This document shows, piece after piece, positions 11,203 to 22,940 of a DNA stretch of 64,000 nucleotides. The notes beneath the pieces were generated by a model that had not been told where the DNA came from, made no database searches, and saw nothing but the letters and a program-made list of their open reading frames with translations. Within the stretch, counting starts at the first letter, position 1. Each line of letters opens with the position of its first letter. The DNA is from Selaginella moellendorffii (lineage: Eukaryota > Streptophyta > Lycopodiopsida > Selaginellales > Selaginellaceae), in the NCBI RefSeq assembly GCF_000143415.4, contig NW_003314266.1, positions 766,463 to 830,462 of the forward strand, written 5' to 3'. The position numbers were made by a program, and so were the translations under genes.

Positions 11203-12600
11203 GCACCGGTTCTCTTTGTTATGAAAAAGGATGGAACCATGAGGATGTGTATTGACTATCGAGCACTCAACAAGATCACGGTTAAGAACAGTTATCCTTT
11301 GCCTCGCATTGATGACTTGTTTGACCAACTCTTAAAGGCTAAGTATTTTACGCGACTTGATTTGCAGTCCAAATATCATCAGATACGGGTGGCGGATCAG
11401 GATGTGGAGAAGATAGCCTTTAAGACTCGATACGGATCTTATAAGTTCCTTGTCATGCCGTTCGGGTTATGCAATGCTCCAGCAACGTTTAGCACTATAA
11501 TGGATAGAATATTCGGAGATTATCTAGACACATTTGTTGTCCTATATATCGATGATGTTCTAGTCTTCAGCAAAACGTTGGAGGATCATTTAAAACACTT
11601 GGAGCTGGTGTTTCAGAAGTTGCACGAACACAAACTGTATGCTAAGGAAAGTAAATGCGCTTTTGGACAATTGCGCGTAAACTTTCTCAAACATATAGTT
11701 GGTGGTGGCGTGATTGAGGTTGATCCAAAGAAGGTGGAAGCGGTGAAGTCTTGGGAAGTCCTGACCACTGTATCATATGTTCGTTCCTTTCTCAGTTTGG
11801 CGGGATACTATTGCAAGTTTGTCCTTAATTTTGCAAGAATTGCTCTTCCGTTGACTGAGTTGACGAAGAGTAGTATTCTATTTCATTGGACACCAGCTTG
11901 CCAGCGTGCTTTTGTATGGTTGAAGGAGATCTTGACTACGGTTCTTGTTCTTAGGATCCCAGATCTTGATAAACCCTTCGAAGTGCATTGTGATGCATCT
12001 GGATATGCTATTAGTACCGTGTTGCAGCAAGATTGTGACAAAGCGGTTGGTGTTACGCTAAGGCGACATGGTTGTCCCATTGCGTTCTATTCCAAGAAAT
12101 TGGATGAAACCCAACAAAGATGGCCAACGCATGAGAAAGAGATGTTTGCTATAGTGTCGGCCCTGGAACACTGGAGACACTACTTGGGTGGACATACCAA
12201 GGTTTATACGGATAGTAACACACTGAGCTACTTTGCTATGCAGCCTAAGCTTACGCCAAAGCAGGCTCATTGGCAAGAGAAGCTTGCTAGATATGATATT
12301 GAAATCATATATAAACCTGGTAAAGACAATATTGTTCCGGATGTGTTGAGTCGTCAAGTTCAATTCCGGGCAATATCGGCAATTAGTTCAAACTGGTTGG
12401 AGGATGTTCAGGCTTCATATGGAAGTGATCTATTGGCGAAGGCAATCTTATGCCATGCAGGGTTGTTGAAGCAAAGCCCTGGTAGTGAAGCAGCAAAAGT
12501 TGCTAGTCACACTAATGCAAAGCTTCACTTCTCAGTTCGAGATGGGCTTATATTCTATAAGCAAGAAAAATTGTATCTTCCCTCTAAGGATCTGCAATAG
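11203..12600 (+). pseudogene. Reverse transcriptase and RNase H of Ty3/gypsy chromovirus B
   Basis: This is the polymerase that copies retrotransposon RNA into DNA. The frame opens abruptly at APVLFVMKKDG because element D was inserted there; the N-terminal part of pol and gag should lie off the left edge. RT motifs are clear: RMCIDYRALNKIT, FTRLDLQSKYHQIRV, VMPFGLCNAPATF and the catalytic YIDDVLVF (about 11545-11570). RNase H follows with FEVHCDASG, EKEMFAIVSALEHWRHYL and TDSNTLSYF. The frame ends at a TAG at 12598-12600 that interrupts the normally continuous pol. The upstream open frame from 10402 is LTR sequence, not part of the protein. Confidence 0.92.
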
Positions 12601-13557
12601 TTGTTTCTGCAGGAACATCATAATGTTCTGGCAGCAGGACATAGTGGGAAGCAAAAGACTCTGGCTTCATTGAAAAAGGGATTTTTCTGGTCTAGTATGG
12701 AAGGTGATGTAACAGATTATATCCGTTCCTGCCCTATATGCCAGCAATGTAAGTGCAGAACTGAGAAGCAAGCTGGAAAGTTGCAATGCATTTGAGCACC
12801 GGCATGGCCATTTCAAAGTGTGACACTTGATTTCGTCACTTGCTTGCCGAAGTCTAAGGGTTATAATACTTTGATGGTGGTTGTGGATCGGTTATCGAAG
12901 ATTGCACACTTCATTCCAACTGTGGGTATAGTGAATGCGAAACAAGCAGAAAAGCTCTTTTTCCATGAAGTAGTGTGAGTTCGTGGTCTTCCCGAAGAGA
13001 TGATCTTGGATAGGGATTCGAGGTTTACGGGAAAGTTTGGGGGCACTCTGTTCCAGTTGTTTGGTACCAAGTTAAAGTTTAGTATGGCTTATCATCCTCA
13101 AATTGATGGGCAGACCGAACGCGTGAATGCTCAAGTTGAGGATTATCTGCGGTACTATGTCGCGGCGGACCAACGCGACTGGGTTGAGCATTTAGACAGC
13201 AGAAATCTGTTATAACAACACATTTCACAGTGTTATAGGCTGTTCTCCATGGGAGATGCTGCAAGGGAATGCTCGTGGGGTTCCTCAACAGATCGTTGTA
13301 CTGAAACTAATGACCGAAGTGTTGGTCCCAGCCATTGAAACTTATGCGGAGCAGCTATGCCAAGGTTGGTCTAAAGCTATTGAGGCGATGGGCAAAGCTC
13401 AGAATAGGTATCGACGTGATAAGGATCAGCATCATCAGGATGTATCCTATCAAGTGGGAGATCATGTGTGGCTATCTTCCTGGAACTTGAACATTAAGGG
13501 TTCTTTATCTCGGAAGCTCTTACTGAGATATGTTGGACCCTATCGGGTGTTGAAATG
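12601..13557 (+). pseudogene. Integrase of chromovirus B, with stops and a frameshift
   Basis: Integrase inserts the DNA copy into the genome. The sequence continues in frame from the RT with the HHCC zinc domain (EHHNVLAAGHSGK ... CPICQQCK). The catalytic core follows: first Asp in VTLDFVT (about 12830), second in ILDRDSRF (about 13010), Glu in GQTERVNAQ (about 13120). Stops at 12793 and 12976 and a frameshift near 13195 break it. The C-terminal part resumes in another frame (YQVGDHVWLSS, GPYRVLK) and stops at 13556. The protein cannot be made from this copy. Confidence 0.9.
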
Positions 13558-13562
13558 AATTG

Positions 13563-13882
13563 GTGATATATCCTATCGGTTGGATCTTCCTGTGGAGATG
13601 TCCCATATTCATAATGTATTTCATGCCAATCTCTTGGCTCCTTACACTATGGATGTTGCTCAACATGGGATGGTTCGTCCGCCACCAGATGTTGTGGACG
13701 GTGAACCAGAATATGAAGTTGAAGCTCTCTTGGATGCTCGATCTTGAAAACAGGCTCGTGCGAAAGAATATTTAGTTAAGTGGAAAGGTTACCCATCTTG
13801 TGAATCAACTTGGGAGCCTCTTAGGAATCTTACACATGCTCGTGAGCTTGTCACGGGGTATGAGAATCGTAATAAACATTAG
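13563..13882 (+). pseudogene. Integrase C-terminus with chromodomain, chromovirus B
   Basis: After a frame change the integrase tail continues (ISYRLDLPVEMSHIHNVFH) and ends in a chromodomain: EYEVEALLDAR, then after a stop near 13745, [20 protein letters not shown]. The YLVKWKGY and STWEP residues are the conserved core that binds modified histones. Chromodomains at the end of integrase define the chromovirus clade and are thought to steer insertion into heterochromatin. The final stop is at 13880-13882. Confidence 0.9.
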
Positions 13883-14490
13883 CTTTTGTAAACCTTGTAA
13901 TAAATCTTGCAAACTAATAAAGTAATATATTTCTATAAATCAAAGTGTTGTTTCTTTTGTTCATTCGTACTTGGGTCAGTTTTGGCAGGTTGACTTTGGC
14001 ACTTCGGTGCATGGGTTCAATCCATAACCATGGGGATAACTATTATGGACTGATCACAAGTCCTCGCCTCTCTCTCGATGCGTAACTTTTGAAAAGGGGC
14101 GTGGTCGTGTAAACAACTTAATCTGCCAGTTTATAATAGTTGTCTAAATCTTTCCGATGGGGTTGATTTCTTGCTCAGGGGAAGCTGGGCCTCTGGCCTT
14201 TTCCCTATGTCCCTACAGGCAGGGATGTATCATTCCTTTGTAAGCCTAGTGGTACTCGAAGCAGCAAGGGTGGCTAACTCCGTTAGTCATTTCTTTGTCG
14301 GTGACGGTCGGAGGGTGTCTGAGTCTTAACGTCTTTAGACGTAGAAGAGAGGTCGTTCCATATATCATTTAAGTCGGTGTGTTTCCCACATAGTGTGCTT
14401 TTCGTTAACTTTCGGAGTTGTTTCCTTGACGGTTTGCTAGACTCGGGTATACATTGACGAGGACGTCAATCTTCCCCAAGGTGGGGAGAG
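13883..14490 (+). other. 3' untranslated region and polypurine tract of chromovirus B
   Basis: Non-coding stretch ending in the purine tract AGGTGGGGAGAG (14479-14490), directly before the 3' LTR. About 500 bp of it (from about 13970) is clearly related to 27430-27952, the matching region of the non-autonomous element at 21808-29025. This links the two as one family. Confidence 0.75.
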
Positions 14491-15190
14491 TATCGCAAAT
14501 GTGACTTCAAGTATCGAAAGATACTTGTCAACCAGTCCTTACGGACACTCTTTCCTTATTGTTATGATGGCAGGAGATTGGTATAGTTGGATCCCTTTAG
14601 TAGCCCCTCTTGTGTTAGTGGAGTTAACTGGGCATTTCGAGTGTACTTAAACCGGACAAGCATAAGGACGGAATTCTTATATGCTATTAGCTAAGCATAC
14701 TTAGCCCGGTAAAGAGTTCCTGTCTCGTTATGCCTTGCACTTGCTAGTGACAAGAACCCTCGCATATTGAGACTAGTCCCTCAATATCACTGGATGATAG
14801 CTTACCATATCTGCCAAACACCCTCGCTATCACGCCCTTTGTGTTGGTCTCATTTCAGTCCCAAATGCTATTTAAGACATATAGACATATGGGGGGTTCT
14901 AAATGTATAGTATGGATAGTGGTTGGAATGCATGTCCGACCGCCTGAGACATTAGTTTGGCTCCCGCTAGGCTGTGTCGCTCTTTGTTCTGCGTCTGGCT
15001 TAAGTCTAAGCCCAAGCTCCACGCTGCTCTAGTTGGTGGGGTACCCTCCTCCTCGCGTTAGGCCACCGGTATACCAAAATTGTGCCAGACTCTGTCTAAC
15101 ACCATTTTGCGTGCAGGTGCTGGATACGGGGAGCTGGTGCTCATGGGATTGTACCGGACCCTCGTTTCGTAGCGCAACGGGCTTGGAGTT
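14491..15190 (+). mobile_element. 3' LTR of chromovirus B, 3'-truncated
   Basis: It begins TATCGCAAATGTGACTTC, where other copies begin TGTCGC. It follows the B LTR consensus seen at 21808 and 27953, with substitutions and internal deletions (around 14875-14900). Similarity fades by about 15170-15190, where a small minus-strand element begins. Confidence 0.75.
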
Positions 15191-16034
15191 CAGCTCCAAA
15201 TTCAGGTGCGCTACAAAAAGGGGCAATTGCTTAATGAGAGAGCCCTTAATGGTTATTTTATCCCTATTTATCCCCCAAGGTTCCAAGGATCCATGGTGAT
15301 AATATATCTAAATCTCATTCCATGATCACATATGCTATACTCACCCCCCCTTTGACTATTGACTAACAACCTCTACTAAGCCAAGGGGAACCAACACCTT
15401 CATTTTCGCATTGAATCAACCAATCTTTTAATTGTGTAGACTAGCTATTCCATGTAAAGCAACTAGTTATCCACTCATATCGCAGTCCTACGGTGGATAC
15501 CTTCATCCGTGGATACTCCACACAAGAAGAAGGACATACGCATGGATGCCCAATATATATAATTTCAAATTTAGGGGTAGGAATATGCCTTGCTTAAAGG
15601 TATATTATGTTTTTAAATAGCCACTAGTCAATGGGAATTGAACCCGTGCCATTTGCTCCGATACCACATGTAACACACCCTATCTCTCTCCCTTTAAGCC
15701 AACTGAAAAATGGGCAATTGCTTAATGAGAGAGTCTTTAGTGGCTATTTATCCTTATTTATCCCCCAAAGTTCTTGTAAGCAACCAAAGGGAACGACTCG
15801 AGAGACGATCCATGGGGTTCAAATATAGAGGGAAAAGGGCTCATGAATAAGAGTGCACCCCCTTTTCCAATTGGTTAAAGGTCTTGGGATATTTGAGGTT
15901 AAGCGTCTTTGGGTTTGAATAGTACTGGGCTGGGTGACCTCCCGGGAAATCCAAATTCAAGAGCTTACATTTCCAAGGATCCATGATGATAGTATATCCA
16001 AATCTCATCCCATGATCACATACACTACACTATA
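15190..16034 (-). mobile_element. Small non-coding LTR element E (TRIM-like), minus strand
   Basis: Two related blocks (about 15190-15340 and 15669-16034, the latter interrupted by the insert at 15775-15969) flank about 330 bp. On the minus strand the right block ends TGTTACA at 15669. The PBS-like TGGTATCGGAGC follows at 15655-15666, then GGGTTCAATTCCC. The purine tract AAAGGGGGGGTGAG (minus strand, about 15341-15354) sits just before the left block. No coding capacity was seen. The left LTR seems truncated. Confidence 0.55.
15775..15969 (+). mobile_element. Solo LTR of TRIM family C inside element E
   Basis: It starts TGTAAGCAACC and ends GAGCTTACA, and matches both LTRs of the complete TRIM at 40112-40676. 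Flanks GTTCT and TTTCC are a decayed 5-bp duplication of GTTCC, the uninterrupted sequence present in the paired LTR of element E near 15280. Confidence 0.75.
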
Positions 16035-16040
16035 GTCAAG

Positions 16041-17149
16041 CTCCTTGTCATCATATGAGATTTCCTCCACATGCTCGTCTTATTTAGACATTTTTTATGT
16101 CTGTGGAGATTTGTAAGTAAAACACTCGGCATTAGGCGACTAGGAGATGTAGTGTGGTGGCATCAAAAACGCCCAAGTGAGATCTTGCATAGACGATGCT
16201 TCAAAATTGAAGTTGACAGCTTGTAGTGGTGGCATGAGGACAAAATCACTCCACCTAAACAAAGGTGCACTCGACCTAGTAGGCGGCGGTGATGGCATTT
16301 GCTCTTGCACGGCCCTAGGTGGTGTTTGAGCTTTAGTACATTGCTTTAGAGTTAAGCTTGGAGTGCCGGTGCATCTTGGCAAAGGCATAGGCATAGAGTA
16401 AATGAAAGGGAAAGAGCAAGAGAGAAAAAAAAGCTCCTTAACTACCTCCAAATTACCTAAATTGCCTTGTCTTAATGCATTAGCTCTAAGCTTTGTCTTC
16501 TTGCCTTTGTTTGCTTTTGTATGCAAAAAAATCTTTATTTGTATGCTTTGTTTGTTTTTGTATGCAAATGTATTATGGATTTTCTTTTCCTTGTTAGCTT
16601 AGTAATCTCTACTTATTAATCATTGTGGTTTGCTGGTAGAGTTTATAGAAAGGGGTAAAAAAAATATAAATGTTACTCTTAGAGTATTTACCCCTTTTTT
16701 TCTTTTCCTTTAACTCTTCCATTGCCTAGAGAAAATTTTGAGGGAAAATTTGCTTCAGAGAAAGAAATATTTTTCCAATGCATCCTTTGATTTCTTTCTT
16801 TGGAACTTCTCTATTAAAGAAAGCATTCATATACATAAATGTTTATTTAGTATAAAGATGAATCTTTCCTAGGGACATATATTTTCCCTTTATTTTAGGT
16901 GAACATATCAAGATATTTTAGTGTTTAGGCATGGATATATTTTTTGTAGTAATGTGGGAGTTTTGTGTTGATACACATGGTACCTCATTAGTGGATGAGT
17001 TTGACATGGCTGCAGCTCAAGTCCATGTTCTTCAACAAGGTATTGATCTACCAAAGTTCTACACTATATGTGGCATTTCCCATAAACTCACATCACAATG
17101 TTAAAATGTATTGCTCCTCTACCACAAACTTTTGAGCTTTCTTACTATG
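16041..17149. other. No identifiable feature
   Basis: AT-rich sequence without recognisable coding. A 128-codon open frame on the minus strand (16140-16526) is Lys/Pro-rich and matches nothing I know. Confidence 0.4.
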
Positions 17150-17995
17150 CGGAGGCACTTTTATAGGAATAGAAGCTAAACTTTGGCCTCCTTTAACCTA
17201 TGTGCTCTGAGACCGTGAAGATCGTTGGCTTGTGAAAGGAGCAAATAAGTCTATTTACAAGTATATCACACAGTTTCTTGCTTACTAGGAGTGCTTGGCA
17301 CACCAGGTGGTTATAGAGAAACACTATGGAGTGATAGCCTTTGTTTTAGGACTCAAAGACAACTTGTAGGCCAAAATATAAAAGCAATGGTTTAGCACTT
17401 ACTTCTGTCATTCATTATACTTGTGGCATTAACTGAGTTCCTCGAACTTGCATTCTAGAGGAGAAACAAATGAATACTATGGATGTCACATTGGCAGAAA
17501 TGTAGTGGTATCACATTCTTCTATAAAAACACATCAATAGCAGCAAGGTAAGATTTTAAAGGAGTTGGAACACCTTAGAACACAAGTAGTTGATTGTAGA
17601 AGTTGCCATATGGGGCACTGATGTTATTTGAGAAAAAGAAAAATGGCTTTATATGTATGTGCATAAATTATTGATTGCTCAACAAGCATACAAAGAAGAA
17701 CAAGTATCTTTTACCAAGGATTGAGGACCTGTTCAATAGGTTGGGAAAGGGGAAATACTTCTTGAGAATTGATGTAAGGTTAGGATACTACTAAATCAAA
17801 ATAGCAAAGGAAGATGTCGAGAAAACAACTTGTCAAATGAGGTATAGAAACTTTGAGTTTCTAATGATGCCTTTTGGGCTGTGCAATATGCTGGCAACAG
17901 TCTTAGCGCTAATGAACCACATTTTTATACCTTATCTACTATTACATCTATTGCAACCATTATAGATCCACTCATGATAGGTCATGTTGTTGGCA
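17150..17995 (+). pseudogene. Degenerate Ty3/gypsy gag-pol relic
   Basis: A gag-like GVIAFVLGLKDN is read near 17330. A clear reverse transcriptase segment lies at 17708-17920: [28 protein letters not shown], then after a stop EDVEKTTCQMRYRNFEF and MMPFGLCNMLAT. Stops and frame changes are frequent. It belongs to an older element than chromovirus B, and a solo LTR lands just after it at 18053. Confidence 0.7.
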
Positions 17996-18052
17996 ATTAC
18001 ATTCAAAGTTGCATCCACAACTTTAGGAAGTGTTGCAATGACCTTTAACTGA

Positions 18053-19165
18053 TGTAGCGTATGTGGTTTTTACCCTTTATCCTAATAGGATAACCACAAA
18101 GCGGAACCTAAACCCTCTATGTGCCATGTGTCATATACCACATGTCCAAAGGACAGTGGTGTGGAACCCAAATTTCAAGGCCTTAGGCCACTAAATAAAG
18201 AAACGGTGCCAAACTCCCAAGTATGGAGCCAAGAAGCAATGGCACTAGAGCACAAAATAACTCCCGAACATATAACCCAAGGAGCAAAGGGACAGGAGTA
18301 TGGAGCAACTTGGATCAATCCTAAAACAACTAGCATTTCAATGCTAGGACTAACATGCAAAACGAAGCCAAACGGAGTTTGGCACTATTTCAATATATCG
18401 ATGGCCTAACATGAGGATATGGGTACTTCACCAGCTAACATAGTGTGGAACTTGGGTTTAGACCCAAGCCAAACATAGAACAAGGACAAACACGCAAGTG
18501 GGAGCTAGACTATGCCTCAAGTTGGTCGGCTATGCCCAACTTACCCACTTTCCCTACTATACATTTGGAACCTCCTATAGCCCCCCCCTTGAGGAACACA
18601 CACTTTGGGCTTTCACCCCAAACCTCCCTTAATATCAAAAGTTAGTCTCTAGGATAAGCTCGAAACTTACTAAATATGGAATGTCCCTAAATTGTGAATT
18701 TAGACATGGGACAAACACCATTGTGTTCAAAACAATCTCTACATTGCATAAATATGCCAAATTAGCAAATCTATATAGTTTCCATAAATAACATTTGGGA
18801 CCGGAATGAGACTAACACAAAGGGCATAATAGCGAGGGTGTTTGGTAGACATGGTAAGCTATCATTTAGCGAATATTGAGGGACCAAGCTTAATATCGCA
18901 AAGGTTCCCAACACTAGCAAGTGCAAGTCAACGAATGAGTTTCTCTAACCAAGTCAAGTATGCTTGACTAATAGTACTTAGGAATTCCGTCTTTATGCTC
19001 ATCTGGCCAAGTGCACACGTGAAAACTAGTTTCTCAACTAGCTTAGGCAGAGACTGATAACAAGTCCAGCAATACCGACCTCCTGCTGTCATAGTAGTAA
19101 AGAAAGAATATCCGAAAGGACTAGCCGACAAGTAACTTTTGATACCCGAAGTCACATTCATGACA
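18053..19165 (-). mobile_element. Solo LTR of family B, with perfect target duplication
   Basis: Reverse complement of the B LTR: it starts at 19165 (TGTCATGAATGTGAC) and ends at 18053 (...CGCTACA). The flanks are ACTGA at 18048-18052 and ACTGA at 19166-19170, an exact 5-bp duplication, with no internal region. This is the product of recombination between the two LTRs of a former full element. Confidence 0.85.
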
Positions 19166-19248
19166 ACTGACAATTATTCCTTTATAGTAAAGTCTAGTTA
19201 TTAAGTGCCAACTTTGACAATGTAGGTCAAGGGGAATATATTAAGGCA

Positions 19249-21711
19249 TGTTAGGGTAAACTTACCCTAGGGTTCACAATGGAGCAGTAGCATGGGGGTG
19301 GTTGGGAGCATAGTCTAGGAAGACTAGACATTTTATATTTTAATGCTAGGTCTTAACATTGGTATTAGAGAAGTTGGTTGTAATGGCCGACCAAGATGAA
19401 TGTTGGAATCTTATTGTTGATAGTGGTGCTAATGATGGTGTTAATGGAGGGTTTGGACTATTCAAAATGTTGTTCATAAGCTAAAAGCCTTTAATTAAAA
19501 TCAGCAAGAGATCCAAAACAAAATCTATGGCATAATAAATACCATGCGTAAGCGTGTTGAAGCACTTAAGGCTAGACATGATGGCACTCCATATAAGACT
19601 TCCTTGGTGAATTGACTCAAGATTTCAACTTTTTCTGATGGTGATAGTGTGGATAACTTATGTTGTAAATAAGAAACCACTAATGTTTACCATAAATGAG
19701 TTTAAGGTTACTTTTTGTTTATATTTTGCCCCTTACTATAACATAAAGAATTCTTGCATAAAACTTCAATATTTTTGGTAAGGGAAAATAACACTTGAAG
19801 ATTATATTGAGAAGCTTACTTACTTGATTAACCGTATTTTAACAAAGAATCCAAATCAAAATAAATCCCACTTTATTGATGGCCTTTATAGTGATAGCAT
19901 GTGGCAACACTTGTGTCATTCTCAACCTAAAAAGAGTTTGGAAGAGCTCTTTGATGTAGTTTATCGACTTAACAATAACAAACACAAGTCTTGCAAGCAT
20001 TCGAAAAGTCCTTCTGTTGAGAATCATAGTGATGATCCCTATGAACACAAGGATGGGAACAAATATCATAAGATGAAGTCTGTACTTTAGATGTAAAGAA
20101 GCAGAAGTTCTTTGTGAAGAATTATAACTAAGATTGTCATCATTGCGATGAATTTGGATACTATAAGGTTGATTATCCACAATTGAAGCACAAACAATAT
20201 AGCAAAAGGAATGGCCAATCTTTTAATGATGGTACGTCAGATATTAAAAAGTTATAAAATTTATAACATGGGGAGGATGAGGAAGACCATTCTAGTCGAA
20301 GGAAGTGGCTTTCAATCGTTGCTCATCAACTCAACTATATGTAGAACAAGATAAAGCTCAAGGACACTCATACATTAGCTTTAATGCTGGAGGGCATGTT
20401 CCATAGAGGACCAATATGGATTTTATTAGATATTAGGAGTGATGACAACTTTGTTTTGGCAAAGTTTGTTAAAGAACATGGCCTGGTGACATGAAGAGTT
20501 CTTCTATACACAATGGAAAGTATAATTACCCTACTTAGCATTTTGATGTTTATGTAGAGGGGTTGGAAGTGTTGGTTGGCAAATCCACACTTGTAAAGAC
20601 TTTTTATTTCATGAATATTTATCGTGTGGATCTCATTCTTGGGATGTCATGGTTAGCAAAAGTGGATTTAAAGATAAAATGGAATATTAAATATATTTCA
20701 CTAAAGTATAGTGATGCCAAAGATGTAATTTAGAGAGGGAATTTAGCCTCTAGTTGTTATACTCTTCACCACATCTTTCAAGTGGGTTTGTCATAATGGA
20801 TAAAAACTTTTAAGTTACTTGTTGTGTATTCATGACTTGGGGGATTAAACCATGTATGGGGAAGAGGTAGTAGTGCAGGATATACTCAAAGAGTTTTTCA
20901 ATACTATGTAGAGGAGCAAGAAGTTCAATGACAAATCAAAGAATTACTTGATTTGAATTCATTTAGCCAAATAATTCTCTATTTGGTGCCTTGGTCTTGC
21001 TTATAAGAAAGAAGGATAGTTCAATATGGATGTATATCATAAGGTATTACTATGCCTTAAACAAGAAGTTGATGCTGCATGAAGATTTAGACAAACTTGG
21101 TAAAGCATAAGTGTTTACCAAGATTGATTTGAGGAGTGGATATCATCATATTGCAATATTAAAGTTAAAATCATGGAGTTTAGAAAGTTTTCCATTGAGC
21201 ATTATCAATTCTAGAAGAATAAAGTAGGTGATTTCATCTTTGTGCAAATGATTTTTCTGTCATGTGAGCAGCAGAACACCTTAGTGCCTTTGTGGAATGG
21301 GAAGAGTGATAAACTTTTCATAAATATGCTCGTCCACTGGAGTGCATTAGTAAGGCAATTTATTGCTAGGGTGAAAATTCATCTAATATTTTATATCAAC
21401 CAATTGAAAGGTGTACTTTCTTAGAGTGAAAGGACCAATGCTTCCTTGATATATACAATTGTGGAAGATGGACCAAAAGCTTGAGTAAGTTTCCTCAAGA
21501 ATGATGATCACAACTTCTCTTTAGGACAAAAACTTTGTTGGGGGGGAGGGGGGAAGAATTAACTCAAGGGTAAAGAATTTAACTTACCCTAAGACTCACA
21601 ATAGAGTGGGGAGCTTTTGAGGTAGCTTGGGGGTGGTTAGGAACCTCAAAAAGAGGTGTAGTATAATTTAAGAAGATTAAACCTTTTGTTTTCTAGCATC
21701 GGGTCCTAACA
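19249..21711 (+). mobile_element. Old gypsy element F with very short LTRs
   Basis: The left LTR is about 110 bp (19249-19358, TGTTAGGG...TTAACA), followed by PBS TGGTATTAGAG at 19360-19370. A matching right LTR (ending CCTAACA at 21711) follows a G-rich purine tract at 21537-21557. Inside, with many stops, are gag (TYLINRILTKNPNQNKSHF, about 19800-20080), a decayed zinc knuckle (DCHHCDEFGYYKVDYPQ, about 20130), an aspartic protease remnant (ILLDIRSDDNFVLAKFV, near 20420), DLILGMSWLAKVD near 20640 and an RT piece (VFTKIDLRSGYHH, near 21120). The rest of pol is deleted. No clean target duplication was found. Confidence 0.7.
21537..21557 (+). promoter_or_regulatory. Polypurine tract of element F
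   Basis: Run of G's with few A's directly before the right LTR of element F, as expected for the plus-strand primer of an LTR retrotransposon. Confidence 0.5.
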
Positions 21712-21807
21712 CTAGCTATAGGAACACTTTACAACAATGCACACTAGAAGCTCCACCACCTCTAGACAAAGGCAATTAGGGCATTGTAAGGGTGAATGTG
21801 GAGCAAT

Positions 21808-22940
21808 TGTCGCGAATGTGATTTCGGGTATCGAAAGTTACCTGTCGACCAGTCCTTACGGACACTCTTACCTTACTGCCACGATGGCAGGAGGTCGGTA
21901 TTGCTGGACCCTTTATCAGTCCCTCTTGTGCTAGTGGAGTTAACTGGGCATTTCGAGTGTACTTAGACCGGACGAGCATAAGGACGGAATTCCTACGTGT
22001 TATTAGCTAAGTATACTTAGCCCGGTAAGGAGTTCCCGTCTCATTATGTCTTGCACTAGCTAGTGACAAGAACCCTCGCGTATTGAGATTAGTCCCTCAA
22101 TATCGCTACATGATAGCTTACCGTGTCTGCCAAACACCCTCGCTATCATGCCCTTAGCGTTAATCTCAATTCGGTCCCAAATGTTATTTATGGAAAGTGT
22201 CCAAATTTGCTCATTTGGCATATCTACGGAATGTAGAGATTGGCCTGAACACAATGGTGTTTGTCCCGTGTCCAAATTCGCATTCTAGCGCCATTCCATA
22301 TTTAGTAAGTTTCGAGCTTGTCCCAAAGACTAACTCCTAATACTAAGGGAGGCTTGGGGTGAAAGCCCAAAGTGTGTGTTCCTCAAGGGGGGGGGGCTGT
22401 AGGGGGTTCCAAATGTATAGTAGGGATAGTGGGTAGGTCGGGCATGGCCGACCAACCTGAAGCATAGTCTAGCTTCTGCTTGCGTGCCTGTCCTTGTTCT
22501 GCATCCGGCTTGGGTCTAAGCCCAAGTTCCATTCCATGCTAGTTGGTGGAGTACCCATATCCTCACGTTAGGCCACCGGTATGCCGAAATAGCACCAGAC
22601 TCCGTTTGGCTCCGTTTTGTGTGCTGGTCCTAGCATTGGGATGCTGGTTACTCTAGGACTGTTCCAAGTCGCTCCGGGCTCCTGTCCCTTCGCTCCTTAG
22701 GCTTTATGCTCAGGAGTTGCTCTGTGGTTCTGTTCCATCACTCCTCGGCTCCACGCTTGGGAGTTTGGCACCGTTCCTTCGTTCAGTGGCCCAAGGCCCT
22801 GAACCTCGGGTTCCTATGGACACGTGGCATGTGACACGTGGCATCTGTCATGTGGCACAAAGAGGGTTTAGGTTCCGCTTTGTGGTGTTATCCTATGGTA
22901 GATCACCATAGGATAAAGGGTCAAAACCACGTGCACTACA
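21808..22940 (+). mobile_element. 5' LTR of the B-family non-autonomous element
   Basis: 1133 bp, starting TGTCGCGAATGTGATTTC and ending GTGCACTACA. A poly-G run near 22390 varies in length among copies. Flank GCAAT (21803-21807) would be one side of the target duplication; the other side lies in or after the gap. Confidence 0.85.

Noticed and set aside
16140-16526. 128-codon open frame
   Set aside because: No recognisable domain, low-complexity Lys/Pro stretches and no supporting context.
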